A stretch of 64,000 bases of DNA from Nocardioides sp. (GTDB lineage: Bacteria > Actinomycetota > Actinomycetes > Propionibacteriales > Nocardioidaceae): NCBI RefSeq assembly GCF_030019515.1, contig NZ_JASEEQ010000004.1:307769-371768 (forward strand). The letters run 5' to 3'. The translations under genes and the position numbers were made by a program. Under the pieces are notes generated by a model. That model was not told the origin of the DNA and ran no database searches. It saw only the letters and a program-made list of their open reading frames with translations. Below are positions 1 through 9,642 of this stretch, one piece after another (within the stretch, counting starts at the first letter, position 1; every line of letters starts with the position of its first letter).

Positions 1-803
1 ACGCCACCGTGCTCGCCGCCCGGCTGCTCCCCGGCGCGACCGCGGACCTGGTGCTCGACCTGCCCGCGCTGCCGGACACCCTCCGGGTGGTCCGCCTCGA
101 GCTCGGCGGGTGGCTCGCCGACCTGCGGCTGTCCGCGATCGACCAGTTCGCGCTGCAGCAGGCGGTGGGCGAGCTGGTGGGGAACGCCGTCGAGCACGCC
201 TACCCGGCGGGGTCGCACGCGACGCGCACCTCGGTGCGGGTCCGGGCCACCCATACCGACGAGGGATGCATCCAGGTGGACGTGGCCGACGACGGGCGGT
301 GGCGGCCGCGCTCGCCCGACCGGGCCCACCGCGGGCTGGCCCTCGCCAGCGGCTTCGTCGACCACCTCGAGCCGGTGCCCGCCGAGGCCGGCACCCACCT
401 GCGGGTCCGCCACCGCCCCCTGCGTCCCGCACCCCTGCTGACCGCGGCCGCGGTCGGCCCTGACGGCCGGGCCCGGCCGGGTCGGGAGCTGCCGGGCCTG
501 ACCATCCGGCGGGGCGCGGGCGGCGACCTCCGCCTGGGCGGCGCCGTGGACCAGCTCAGCGTCGACCGGCTCGCAGCGGAGGTGCGCCGCTCGACCGCCG
601 GGGCGGGTCCGTCGGTCGTCGTGGACCTCTCGGGCGTGACCCTGCTCTGCAGCGGCGCCGTTCAGGTGCTCAGCGACGCCGTCCCGGGCATGGCCGCCGT
701 GCACGCGCCGGTGGTGCTGCGGGCGCCGGCCGGCAGCGTGGCCGAGCTGGTGCTGGACCTGACCCGGGTGCCCCACGAGACGACGAACGGCCCGACCGGC
801 TGA
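1..803 (+). CDS. PP2C phosphatase/GHKL kinase-like/STAS regulator, C-terminal part (partial at window edge)
   Basis: The frame is open from the window edge. Its first codons (ATVLAARL) resemble the last strand of a SpoIIE/RsbU PP2C phosphatase, so the N-terminus lies outside. A GHKL ATPase fold of the RsbW/SpoIIAB type follows (roughly visible residues 25-140; N-box ELVGNAVEHAYP, G1-like DVADDGRW). A STAS domain ends the protein (roughly 165-260). At the usual STAS phosphorylation site the sequence reads LLCSGAV: the serine is kept but the preceding acidic residue is Cys. Fused phosphatase-kinase-STAS proteins act in actinobacterial partner switching. The convergent SigF-like gene 33 bp away makes a role in releasing that sigma factor plausible, as inference. 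The length upstream cannot be judged. Confidence 0.8.
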   Translation, partial: ATVLAARLLPGATADLVLDLPALPDTLRVVRLELGGWLADLRLSAIDQFALQQAVGELVGNAVEHAYPAGSHATRTSVRVRATHTDEGCIQVDVADDGRWRPRSPDRAHRGLALASGFVDHLEPVPAEAGTHLRVRHRPLRPAPLLTAAAVGPDGRARPGRELPGLTIRRGAGGDLRLGGAVDQLSVDRLAAEVRRSTAGAGPSVVVDLSGVTLLCSGAVQVLSDAVPGMAAVHAPVVLRAPAGSVAELVLDLTRVPHETTNGPTG

Positions 804-836
804 CGGCCTCGCCGCCCGCGAGCGTCCGGGCTGGGC

Positions 837-1673
837 TCACCCGGCCTGCTGCAGCTCCTCCCTCAGGTCGCCGAGGATCCGGCTGAGCAGGCGGGAGACC
901 TGCATCTGGGTGACCCCGAGGTCCTTGCCGATCTCCTCCTGGGTGAGGTCCTCGAAGAACCGCAGGTACAGGATGCGGCGGTGCCGCTCGGGGAGCCGGC
1001 GTACGACGGGCGCCAGGATCATCCGGGCCTCGGTCGCGGACCCGTCGGCATCCTCGCCGGCGAGCAGGTCGCCGACCGGCGTCTCGCTCTCGCGCCCGAC
1101 CGGCTGGTCCAGGGAGGCCGGCTGGAAGCAGCCGAACGCGGACGCGGCGTCGCGGTACTCCTCGACCGTCGTGTCGAGCTCGGCCGCGATCTCGGCCTCG
1201 GAGGGCTCGCGGCCGCGCTCCTGGGTGAGCCGCTCGATCACCTGGTTCACCCGCCACTGGAGCTCCTGGATGCGGCGCGGCGGGCGCACGGTCCAGCCCT
1301 GGTCGCGGAAGTAGCGCTGCAGCTCGCCGCGGATGGTGGGGACCGCATAGGTGAGCAGGTCGTTCCGCAGCTCGGGGTCGAAGCGGTGCACGGCCTTGGT
1401 CAGGCCCTCGTAGGCGACCTGACGCAGGTCCTCCTGGGGGACCCCGCGGTTGCGGAACCGGGCGGCGACGGCCTCGGCGACGCCGCGGTTGATCACCACG
1501 ACCCGCCCGAGCGCCTCCTCGCGCTGCTCGGGATCGCTGCTGTGCTGGGCCTCGTCGAGGAGCCGGGCCGTCTGCTCGGACCGCTCGGGCCGGGTGAGCC
1601 CGCAATCGGGGTCCGTGGTCGGGTCGATCTGGTCGAGAGGGCCGTCCGTCGAACGGGTGGGCAACGCGGTCAT
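837..1673 (-). CDS. sigF: RNA polymerase sigma factor, SigB/SigF/SigG subfamily
   Basis: A 278-residue stress-type sigma-70 factor. Region 2 is visible in VPQEDLRQVAYEGLTKAVHRFDP. Region 2.4 to 3 follows (YAVPTIRGELQRYFRDQGW), and region 4 ends the protein with a helix-turn-helix (FEDLTQEEIGKDLGVTQMQVSRLLSRIL). This is the arrangement of SigB/SigF proteins, which lack region 1.1 and are held by RsbW-like anti-sigma factors. I chose the ATG at 1673 because GGAGG sits 7 bases upstream; the frame stays open to a start at 1724. A SigF-like promoter about 140 bases upstream suggests self-activation. The symbol marks the subfamily, since several paralogues are usual. Confidence 0.88.
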   Translation of the reverse strand: MTALPTRSTDGPLDQIDPTTDPDCGLTRPERSEQTARLLDEAQHSSDPEQREEALGRVVVINRGVAEAVAARFRNRGVPQEDLRQVAYEGLTKAVHRFDPELRNDLLTYAVPTIRGELQRYFRDQGWTVRPPRRIQELQWRVNQVIERLTQERGREPSEAEIAAELDTTVEEYRDAASAFGCFQPASLDQPVGRESETPVGDLLAGEDADGSATEARMILAPVVRRLPERHRRILYLRFFEDLTQEEIGKDLGVTQMQVSRLLSRILGDLREELQQAG

Positions 1674-1814
1674 CGGGCACCTCCATCCCGAGTGAATGGG
1701 GGCCTTGCCGACGTCCTTCGGCAAGGTTCGAGCGTCCGTCTCCTCCCTGGCGACGCTACCGGCTCAGCCCGGTTGCGCAACCTCGCGGCGGCGTGGGACG
1801 CCACGTCGGGGCCC

Positions 1815-1840
1815 TTACCCGGGGGTCCCGGGCGAGAAAC
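1815..1840 (-). promoter_or_regulatory. Putative SigB/SigF-type promoter of the sigma factor gene
   Basis: Read on the minus strand, GTTTCT (1840-1835) is followed after 14 bases by GGGTAA (1820-1815). This fits the GTTT...GGGTA pattern of actinobacterial SigB/SigF promoters. A start near 1808 would leave a leader of about 135 bases before the sigma factor ATG. Position and orientation suggest autoregulation, which is common for this family. No transcript evidence is available here. Confidence 0.5.
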
Positions 1841-1947
1841 GCCGCCGGGCCCTCGGCACGCCAAGACCACCCGTAGGGGTGATGCCGCCGCGGGCCGGCC
1901 TGGGTACCCGCGGTGGAAGTCGACCGAGAGCAGGAAGGCAGGAACCG

Positions 1948-3129
1948 ATGCAGGCTGTGACCTGGCAGGGCCGCAAGGACATCCGCGTGGAGGAGGTCCC
2001 CGACGCCCGGATCGAGGAGCCCACGGACGCGGTGATCCGGGTCACCAGCACGGGGCTGTGCGGCTCGGACCTGCACCTCTACGACCCGCTGACCCCGTTC
2101 ATGACGCCCGGCGACATCGTCGGCCACGAGCCGATGGGCGTGGTGGAGGCGGTCGGCGCGCAGGTGTCCGCGCTCTCGGTGGGCGACCGGGTGGTGGTCC
2201 CGTTCAACATCAGCTGCGGATCGTGCTGGATGTGTGAGCGCCGGCTCTACAGCCAGTGCGAGACGACGCAGAACAGGGAGACCGGCACCGGCGCGAGCCT
2301 GTTCGGCTACAGCTCGCTGTACGGCGCCGTGCCCGGTGGCCAGGCCGAGCTCCTCCGGGTGCCGTTCGCGGACTTCCTGCCGGTCAAGGTGCCGCACGGG
2401 CCGCCGGACGACCGCTTCGTCTACCTGTCCGACGTGCTGCCGACCGCCTGGCAGGGCGTGGAGTACGCCGCGATCCCGGAGGGTGGCACGCTCCTCGTGC
2501 TCGGCGCCGGGCCGATCGGGGACATGGCCACCCGGATCGCGCTGCACCGCGGGATCCGCGTGATCGTCGTCGACCGGGTGCCCGAGCGACTGGCGAGGGT
2601 GTCGGCCCGGGGCGCCGAGATCCTCGACCTGGGCGAGATCGACGACGTGGCCGAGCAGGTCCGCGGGCTGACCGGCGGGCGGGGCGCGGACAGCGTCCTC
2701 GAGGCGGTCGGCATGGAGGCGCACGGCTCGCCGGTCGCCGAGGCGGTCCAGAAGTCGCTGCGGCTGCTGCCCAAGAAGCTGCAGCAGCTGATGATGACCA
2801 ACCTGAGCGTGGAGCGGCTCGCGGCGCTGTACCTCGCCTTCGAGGCGGTGCGCCGGGGAGGGACCGTGTCGATCTCGGGCGTGTACGGCGGCACCTCGGA
2901 CCCGATGCCGATGATGCAGCTGTTCGACAAGCAGCTCCAGCTGCGGATGGGTCAGGCCAACGTCCGGGCCTGGACCGACGAGCTGCTCGCGCTGCTCCAG
3001 CAGGACGAGGACCACCTCGGCGTCGAGGGCTTCGCGACCCACCACCTGCCCCTCGACGCGGCACCCCAGGCGTACGCGTCGTTCCAGGCCAAGGAGGACG
3101 GGATGGTCAAGGTGCTGTTCCGGCCGTGA
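1948..3129 (+). CDS. Zinc-dependent alcohol dehydrogenase (MDR family, formaldehyde-dehydrogenase-like)
   Basis: A 393-residue medium-chain dehydrogenase. Catalytic zinc ligands are Cys38 (GLCGSD) and His60-Glu61 (GHE). A structural zinc site is formed by Cys90, 93, 96 and 104. The Rossmann motif GAGPIG at 186-191 binds NAD(P). The longer body between the Rossmann fold and the C-terminus, with the VLEAVGMEAHG segment, resembles glutathione-independent formaldehyde dehydrogenases, but the substrate cannot be fixed from sequence. The ATG at 1948 follows GGAAGGCAGGAA, a plausible ribosome site. The frame is open further upstream to 1696, but that would include a non-conserved Pro/Arg-rich stretch. 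It stands alone between the sigma factor and leuA, both with separate promoters. Confidence 0.88.
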   Translation: MQAVTWQGRKDIRVEEVPDARIEEPTDAVIRVTSTGLCGSDLHLYDPLTPFMTPGDIVGHEPMGVVEAVGAQVSALSVGDRVVVPFNISCGSCWMCERRLYSQCETTQNRETGTGASLFGYSSLYGAVPGGQAELLRVPFADFLPVKVPHGPPDDRFVYLSDVLPTAWQGVEYAAIPEGGTLLVLGAGPIGDMATRIALHRGIRVIVVDRVPERLARVSARGAEILDLGEIDDVAEQVRGLTGGRGADSVLEAVGMEAHGSPVAEAVQKSLRLLPKKLQQLMMTNLSVERLAALYLAFEAVRRGGTVSISGVYGGTSDPMPMMQLFDKQLQLRMGQANVRAWTDELLALLQQDEDHLGVEGFATHHLPLDAAPQAYASFQAKEDGMVKVLFRP

Positions 3130-3156
3130 CCCGCGTGGGCTAGAGTGGTCCGCGTC

Positions 3157-5032
<1,876 letters not shown>

Positions 5033-5093
5033 TCGTCCGACGCCGACGCCGACGCCGACGATGTGGTGCGGTCGGCGCTTGGCGCGCTGGCCG

Positions 5094-7856
5094 CTACCTG
5101 GCGAGCGGTAGGCGCACGGTGAAGGTGGTTCCTTCCAGGTGGGCGGACTCGACGTCGATCCGCCCACCGTGGGCGGCGACCGTCGCGGCCACGATCGAGA
5201 GGCCCAGGCCGGTGCCCTGGATCGCGTGCACCTTCGCGGTCGAGGACCGGAAGAAGCGCTGGAACAGCCCGGGCTGCTCCTCGACCGGGATGCCCAGGCC
5301 GGTGTCGGTGACCGAGAGCCAGGCCTCGTCGTCCTGGCGGCTGACCCGGCACGCGATGCGGCCGCCGTCCTCGGTGAACTTGACCGCGTTGCCGAGCAGG
5401 TTGATCAGCACCCGCTCGAGCTGGATCCGGTCGCCGAGCACCAGGACCGGCCCGGGGTCCGCGGTCAGTGACAGCCGGAGGTCGCGCCCGGCGAGCTGGG
5501 GCCGGATCGCCTCCTCGGCGGTGTCCAGCAGCGTCGTCAGGTCGAGGGTGTCGTGCTGCCAGGAGGTCACGCCCGAGTCGAGCCCGCTGAGCGTGAGCAG
5601 GTCGTCGCACAGCAGGATCAGCCGCTGGCCGTTGCGGGCGATGCTCTCCAGCATCGGGCGCTGCTCGGGCGCCGGGTCGACGACCGTGCCGTCCTCGAGC
5701 AGCTCGGTGTAGCCCACGATGCTGGCCACCGGGGTGCGCAGCTCGTGGCTCACGGTCGAGACGAACTCGCTCTTGGCCACGTCGAGCTGACGCAGCCGCT
5801 CGACCGCCAACCGCTCCTTCTCCAGCGCCGCGACGAGCATCTCCTGGCTGGCCCGTGCCTCGGTGACGTCGCGACCGACGCACAGGTAGCCGACCCGCGC
5901 GGCGAACGTGTCGGCGGCGACGCTGAGCGACATCGAGACGGTATGGCGACGTCCGTCGGCGCCGATCCAGACCCAGTCCAGCGTCGGCGTCGCGACGCCG
6001 CTGTCGATGCCCTCGACCAGGCGCGCGAAGGCATCCTCACCGGTCGCGCCGGACAGGCGCTCGGCGAGCTGCTCGGGATCGAAGAGGTCTACGAACGGCG
6101 TCCCGACCGTGTCCTGGCCGTCGTAGCCGAGCAGGTTGACGGCGCCCGGGTTGAAGACCGTGATCCGGCCGGCCGTGTCCATCCCGATGAGGGCCGTGCT
6201 GATCGCGGCCTCGAGGAGGTGCCGGTTCAGCCCGGCGGCCATCCGCTCCACCGTGAGGTCGGTGCCGGTCAGCACGACGTGGGTGGGCCGGTTGCGGTCG
6301 TCGTGGACGTACCCGGTGTTCCACTGGATCCGCCGGCGCTGTCCGGAGCGGGTCACCACGTCGGTCTCCCGGCCGACCTGGCCGTCGATGGCGTCCGGGA
6401 GCCCGGCCGGGTAGCCGTCGGACCCGGGCGGCGCGAACGGGAGGTCCCAGACCTCGACCCCGACCAGCTCGTGCTCGTCGAAGCCCGTGAGCGTGGTCGT
6501 CGCGCCGTTGACGCGGAGGACGACGCCCATCAGGTCCGTCACGAGGATCATCGCCGCGGTCGTGTCGAGGGTCGCGCTGGTCAGCTTCTCGGCCGCCTCC
6601 AGCCGGCGGCGTGCGTCGTACTCCGCGGTGACGTCCTGCAGCTGGGCGGAGAACGTCGCCTCAGGACCGGTGGTGAGCAGCGAGATCGCGACGTTGACCC
6701 GGGCGCCGCGGCGGTCCCGGAGCCCGGTCTGCGCGCGCCACCCGTCCAGGTTGCCCGCGAGCATCCGCGCGGCGACGAGATCCAGCGGCTCGGCGGTGTC
6801 GAGCACGTCGGCGAGCCCGCGGCCCACCGGCGACCCGGCGCGGCCGATGATCCGCGCCGCCGCCTCGTTGACGTCGACGATCTCGAGGGGCGTGTCCTCG
6901 CTGCGCAGCAGGACCATGCCGATCAGCGACTCGGTGAAGTTGCGCCGGAAGAGCCGCTCACGGGAGGTCAGCCGCTCGAGCAGCCGTCGGCGCTGGCCGA
7001 CGGCGATCACGAGTGGGAGGGACAGCAGTGCCGTGCACACGAGGTAGAGCTGCGAGAGGGATCCCATCGTCCGGGCGTCGATCTCGCCGGTGCGGTAGTG
7101 GGCTCCGAACGGCCCGTACCCGTGGGCGGTCAGGAAGGTGATGACGACGGCGAACCCGACGAGCTCCCAGGCCGTGAGGAGCAGGTCGAAGCGCAACGCG
7201 GCCCACACGATGACCGGGAGCGGAAGGAAGGACAGGGAGAGGGACTGGTTCGGGGAGAACACCGTGAGCGTGATCGTGGCCAGGACGACCACCTGGAGGG
7301 GTACCTCCCAGCGGCGGGTGGAGCGGATCGCCGGCCGGGCCATCGCGAGCGGCACGATCACCAGGGTGGCCGCGGCGTGCGAGGCGCCGAGCGAGAGCCA
7401 GATCCGCCCGAACGAGCCGCCCTCGAACAGGTGCACCCCGGCGGTTCCGATCGTCGCCATCGTGAGTCCCCCGAGCAGGGCTGCGGCCGCGAGCCGGAGG
7501 AAGTCGTCGAGCGAGTCCAGGCGCGGCAGCCGGCCCCTTCCGTGCCACAGCACCGCGCTCGCCACCAGCGCGTCCGACGTGTTCGCCACCCCGAAGGCCG
7601 CCGAGACGTCGAGGGGCCGGCCCGCGGTGAGGTTCGCTGCGCCGCTCACGACGCAGATCCCCAGCGCCAGCACCCACCAGCGGCGCCGCGGGCTCGCGGC
7701 GACGAGCACGGCCGCGAGCCCTGCGGCGGGCCACCAGGTCGCGACGGGGTCGTCCTGGGGGGCGAACGCCACCGCGCCGACACCCGCGACGTAGACGCCC
7801 GCCAGCAGGCCCACGGCCGCGGGCCAGCCGAGTTGCCCGCGACGAGACGACGACAT
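5094..7856 (-). CDS. MASE1-PAS sensor histidine kinase (orphan)
   Basis: A 920-residue membrane sensor. The first ~290 residues hold about eight hydrophobic segments resembling a MASE1 integral sensor domain. Roughly three PAS domains follow (about 295-690; see LIGMVLLR, MILVTDLMG and TALIGMDTAG starts). A HisKA dimerisation domain comes next with phospho-acceptor His704 in SHELRTP, then a HATPase_c domain (N-box LLGNAVKF, G1 DTGLGI, G2 GTGLGLS). No response regulator gene is adjacent, so its partner is elsewhere. The ATG at 7856 gives a normal N-terminus; a GTG at 7874 is an alternative. It is convergent with leuA; the short gap between them holds a run of GACGCC hexamers near 5039. Confidence 0.88.
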   Translation of the reverse strand: MSSSRRGQLGWPAAVGLLAGVYVAGVGAVAFAPQDDPVATWWPAAGLAAVLVAASPRRRWWVLALGICVVSGAANLTAGRPLDVSAAFGVANTSDALVASAVLWHGRGRLPRLDSLDDFLRLAAAALLGGLTMATIGTAGVHLFEGGSFGRIWLSLGASHAAATLVIVPLAMARPAIRSTRRWEVPLQVVVLATITLTVFSPNQSLSLSFLPLPVIVWAALRFDLLLTAWELVGFAVVITFLTAHGYGPFGAHYRTGEIDARTMGSLSQLYLVCTALLSLPLVIAVGQRRRLLERLTSRERLFRRNFTESLIGMVLLRSEDTPLEIVDVNEAAARIIGRAGSPVGRGLADVLDTAEPLDLVAARMLAGNLDGWRAQTGLRDRRGARVNVAISLLTTGPEATFSAQLQDVTAEYDARRRLEAAEKLTSATLDTTAAMILVTDLMGVVLRVNGATTTLTGFDEHELVGVEVWDLPFAPPGSDGYPAGLPDAIDGQVGRETDVVTRSGQRRRIQWNTGYVHDDRNRPTHVVLTGTDLTVERMAAGLNRHLLEAAISTALIGMDTAGRITVFNPGAVNLLGYDGQDTVGTPFVDLFDPEQLAERLSGATGEDAFARLVEGIDSGVATPTLDWVWIGADGRRHTVSMSLSVAADTFAARVGYLCVGRDVTEARASQEMLVAALEKERLAVERLRQLDVAKSEFVSTVSHELRTPVASIVGYTELLEDGTVVDPAPEQRPMLESIARNGQRLILLCDDLLTLSGLDSGVTSWQHDTLDLTTLLDTAEEAIRPQLAGRDLRLSLTADPGPVLVLGDRIQLERVLINLLGNAVKFTEDGGRIACRVSRQDDEAWLSVTDTGLGIPVEEQPGLFQRFFRSSTAKVHAIQGTGLGLSIVAATVAAHGGRIDVESAHLEGTTFTVRLPLAR

Positions 7857-7945
7857 GGCCGCAGTCTCATCCACGCGCCCGCCGAGTGCACGCTCCCACG
7901 CGGCGGACGGGGTCCGGCGCTCGGCGGGTGGCCTATCTTGGGCCC

Positions 7946-8803
7946 ATGCTGGTGTCGGAGCGGATCGGGCAGCTCTTCGTGGAGACCGAGGCCGGCCGCG
8001 ACCGCCTCGAGTACACCGAGTACGGCTCCGGGGACGCCTGGGTGCTGCTGCTGCCCGGGGAGCTGATGCCGCGCCGGATGCAGCAGCCGCTGGCCCGGGT
8101 GCTGGCCGCCGACGGTCTGCACGTGCTCACGCTCGACCCGCTCGGCCACGGCCGGTCCGACCGCCCGGCCGACCCGCACGCGTACTCCGTGACGGCGTTC
8201 GCCGAGCAGGCGGTCGCGCTCCTCGACCACCTGGGCGTCGCCCAGGCGGTGGTCGGCGGCACCGGGCTCGGCGCGAACGTGGCGCTCGAGACCGCGGCGA
8301 TCGCGCCCGCGAGGGTACGCGGCCTGATCATCGAGGCGCCGATGCTCGACAACGGCGTGGAGGCGGGGATCCTCGCCTTCGGCCCGTTGCTGCTCGCGGC
8401 TCGCTTCCTGCCCCTCTCGGTGCGGGTCCTGCGCAGGCTGACCCGGCCGGTGCCGCGGGGGATCGTGCCGTTCTGGGCCGGCATCGCGCTCGACACCTGC
8501 GACCAGCGCCCCGGAGCGCTGGCCGCGCTGCTGCACGGGCTGTTCTTCGGCCGCGCGGCCCCCTCGGCACGGGAGCGGCGAGCGATCCCCGTGCCGGCCC
8601 TCGTGGTCGGCCACCCGGGCGACCCGATGCACCCGCTGGCCGACGCCCGGATGCTCGCCGAGGAGCTGCCGCGGGGGACCTTCGTGAAGGCCCGCTCGGT
8701 CCTCGAGTGGCGGCTCACCCCCGAGCGCCTGGACCGGGCCGCGATCGGCCTGGCCACCGGGTGCTGGAAGACACCCCGCCGACGCCGCCGCTCCGGGGCC
8801 TGA
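7946..8803 (+). CDS. Alpha/beta-hydrolase-fold protein lacking the usual nucleophile
   Basis: A 285-residue alpha/beta-hydrolase fold: oxyanion region near LLLPGE, the LDPLGHGRSD strand-loop, and a nucleophile elbow. The elbow reads GGTGLGANVAL, whereas relatives have GTSLGANVAL, so the catalytic Ser appears replaced by Gly. The late region GHPGDPMHPLADA keeps the Asp and His seen around the acid position. It may be a non-catalytic or altered member; no substrate can be proposed. The ATG at 7946 follows a TATCTT -10 element by six bases, so the mRNA is probably leaderless. It is divergent from the histidine kinase and just upstream of recO. Confidence 0.78.
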   Translation: MLVSERIGQLFVETEAGRDRLEYTEYGSGDAWVLLLPGELMPRRMQQPLARVLAADGLHVLTLDPLGHGRSDRPADPHAYSVTAFAEQAVALLDHLGVAQAVVGGTGLGANVALETAAIAPARVRGLIIEAPMLDNGVEAGILAFGPLLLAARFLPLSVRVLRRLTRPVPRGIVPFWAGIALDTCDQRPGALAALLHGLFFGRAAPSARERRAIPVPALVVGHPGDPMHPLADARMLAEELPRGTFVKARSVLEWRLTPERLDRAAIGLATGCWKTPRRRRRSGA

Positions 8804-8833
8804 ATCGCGACGTCCGCACGGCACAATGGGTGG

Positions 8834-9568
8834 GTGCTCTACCGCGACGAGGCGATCGTGCTCCGCACCCACAAGCTGGGTGAGGCCGACCGGATCGTCA
8901 CGCTCCTCACCCGGCAGCGCGGCCGGGTCCGCGCGGTCGCCAAGGGGGTGCGCCGCACCACCTCGCGCTTCGGCTCGAGGCTCGAGCCGTTCACCCACGT
9001 CGACCTGCAGCTGGCCGAGGGCCGCAGCCTCGACACGATCACCCAGGCGGAGACGTTGACCCCGTTCTCCAAGGGGCTGGGGCTCGACTACGACCGCTAC
9101 ACCGCCGGCACCGTGATGCTCGAGACCGCCGACCGGCTGGTGGCCGAGGAGCGGGAGCCGTCGGTCCAGCAGTTCCTGCTCCTGGTCGGGGGGCTGCGGG
9201 CGATGGTCGCGGGGGAGCACGCCCCCGGGCAGGTGCTCGACTCCTACCTGCTGCGCTCGCTGGCGGTGGCCGGCTACGCCCCGTCCTTCGAGCACTGCGC
9301 GCGCTGCGGCACGCTGCCGGCCGAGGGTGGCCACCGCTGGTTCAACCCGTCGATGGGCGGGATGCTCTGCTCGACCTGCCGGGTCCCGGGCTCCGCCTCG
9401 CCCGCCCCGGAGACGGTTGCGCTGCTCGGCGCCCTGCTCGCCGGAGACTGGGCGGCGGTCGACCCCGCCGGGGCCCGGCACCTCAAGGAGGCCAGCACCC
9501 TGGTCGCCGCCTACCTGGCCTGGCACCTGGAGCGCGGCCTGAAGTCGATGGCGTACGTCGAGCGCTGA
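8834..9568 (+). CDS. recO: DNA repair protein RecO
   Basis: RecO loads RecA onto SSB-coated single strands in the RecFOR pathway. The 244-residue protein has the N-terminal OB fold (YRDEAIVLRTHKLGEADRIVTLLT) and a zinc site made by Cys155, 158, 179 and 182 (CARC and CSTC), typical of actinobacterial RecO. The start is GTG at 8834, six bases after a CACAAT -10 element, so the transcript is probably leaderless. Its neighbour after one kinase gene is uppS, a gene order common in actinobacteria. Confidence 0.95.
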   Translation: MLYRDEAIVLRTHKLGEADRIVTLLTRQRGRVRAVAKGVRRTTSRFGSRLEPFTHVDLQLAEGRSLDTITQAETLTPFSKGLGLDYDRYTAGTVMLETADRLVAEEREPSVQQFLLLVGGLRAMVAGEHAPGQVLDSYLLRSLAVAGYAPSFEHCARCGTLPAEGGHRWFNPSMGGMLCSTCRVPGSASPAPETVALLGALLAGDWAAVDPAGARHLKEASTLVAAYLAWHLERGLKSMAYVER

Positions 9569-9642
9569 CCCGGCGGCCCCCCGGCCTCAGGTTCAGCAGC
9601 CCCTTGCCGATCCTTCCCGCGACGATGGACGGGAGGTGACCT

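Noticed and set aside
5036..5062. A CRISPR-like or regulatory repeat (GACGCC hexamers)
   Set aside because: Only a short run of a hexamer at the end of leuA; no spacers and no cas genes anywhere in the window.
5553..8066. An 837-codon plus-strand frame
   Set aside because: It lies opposite the MASE1-PAS kinase and has no domain signatures.
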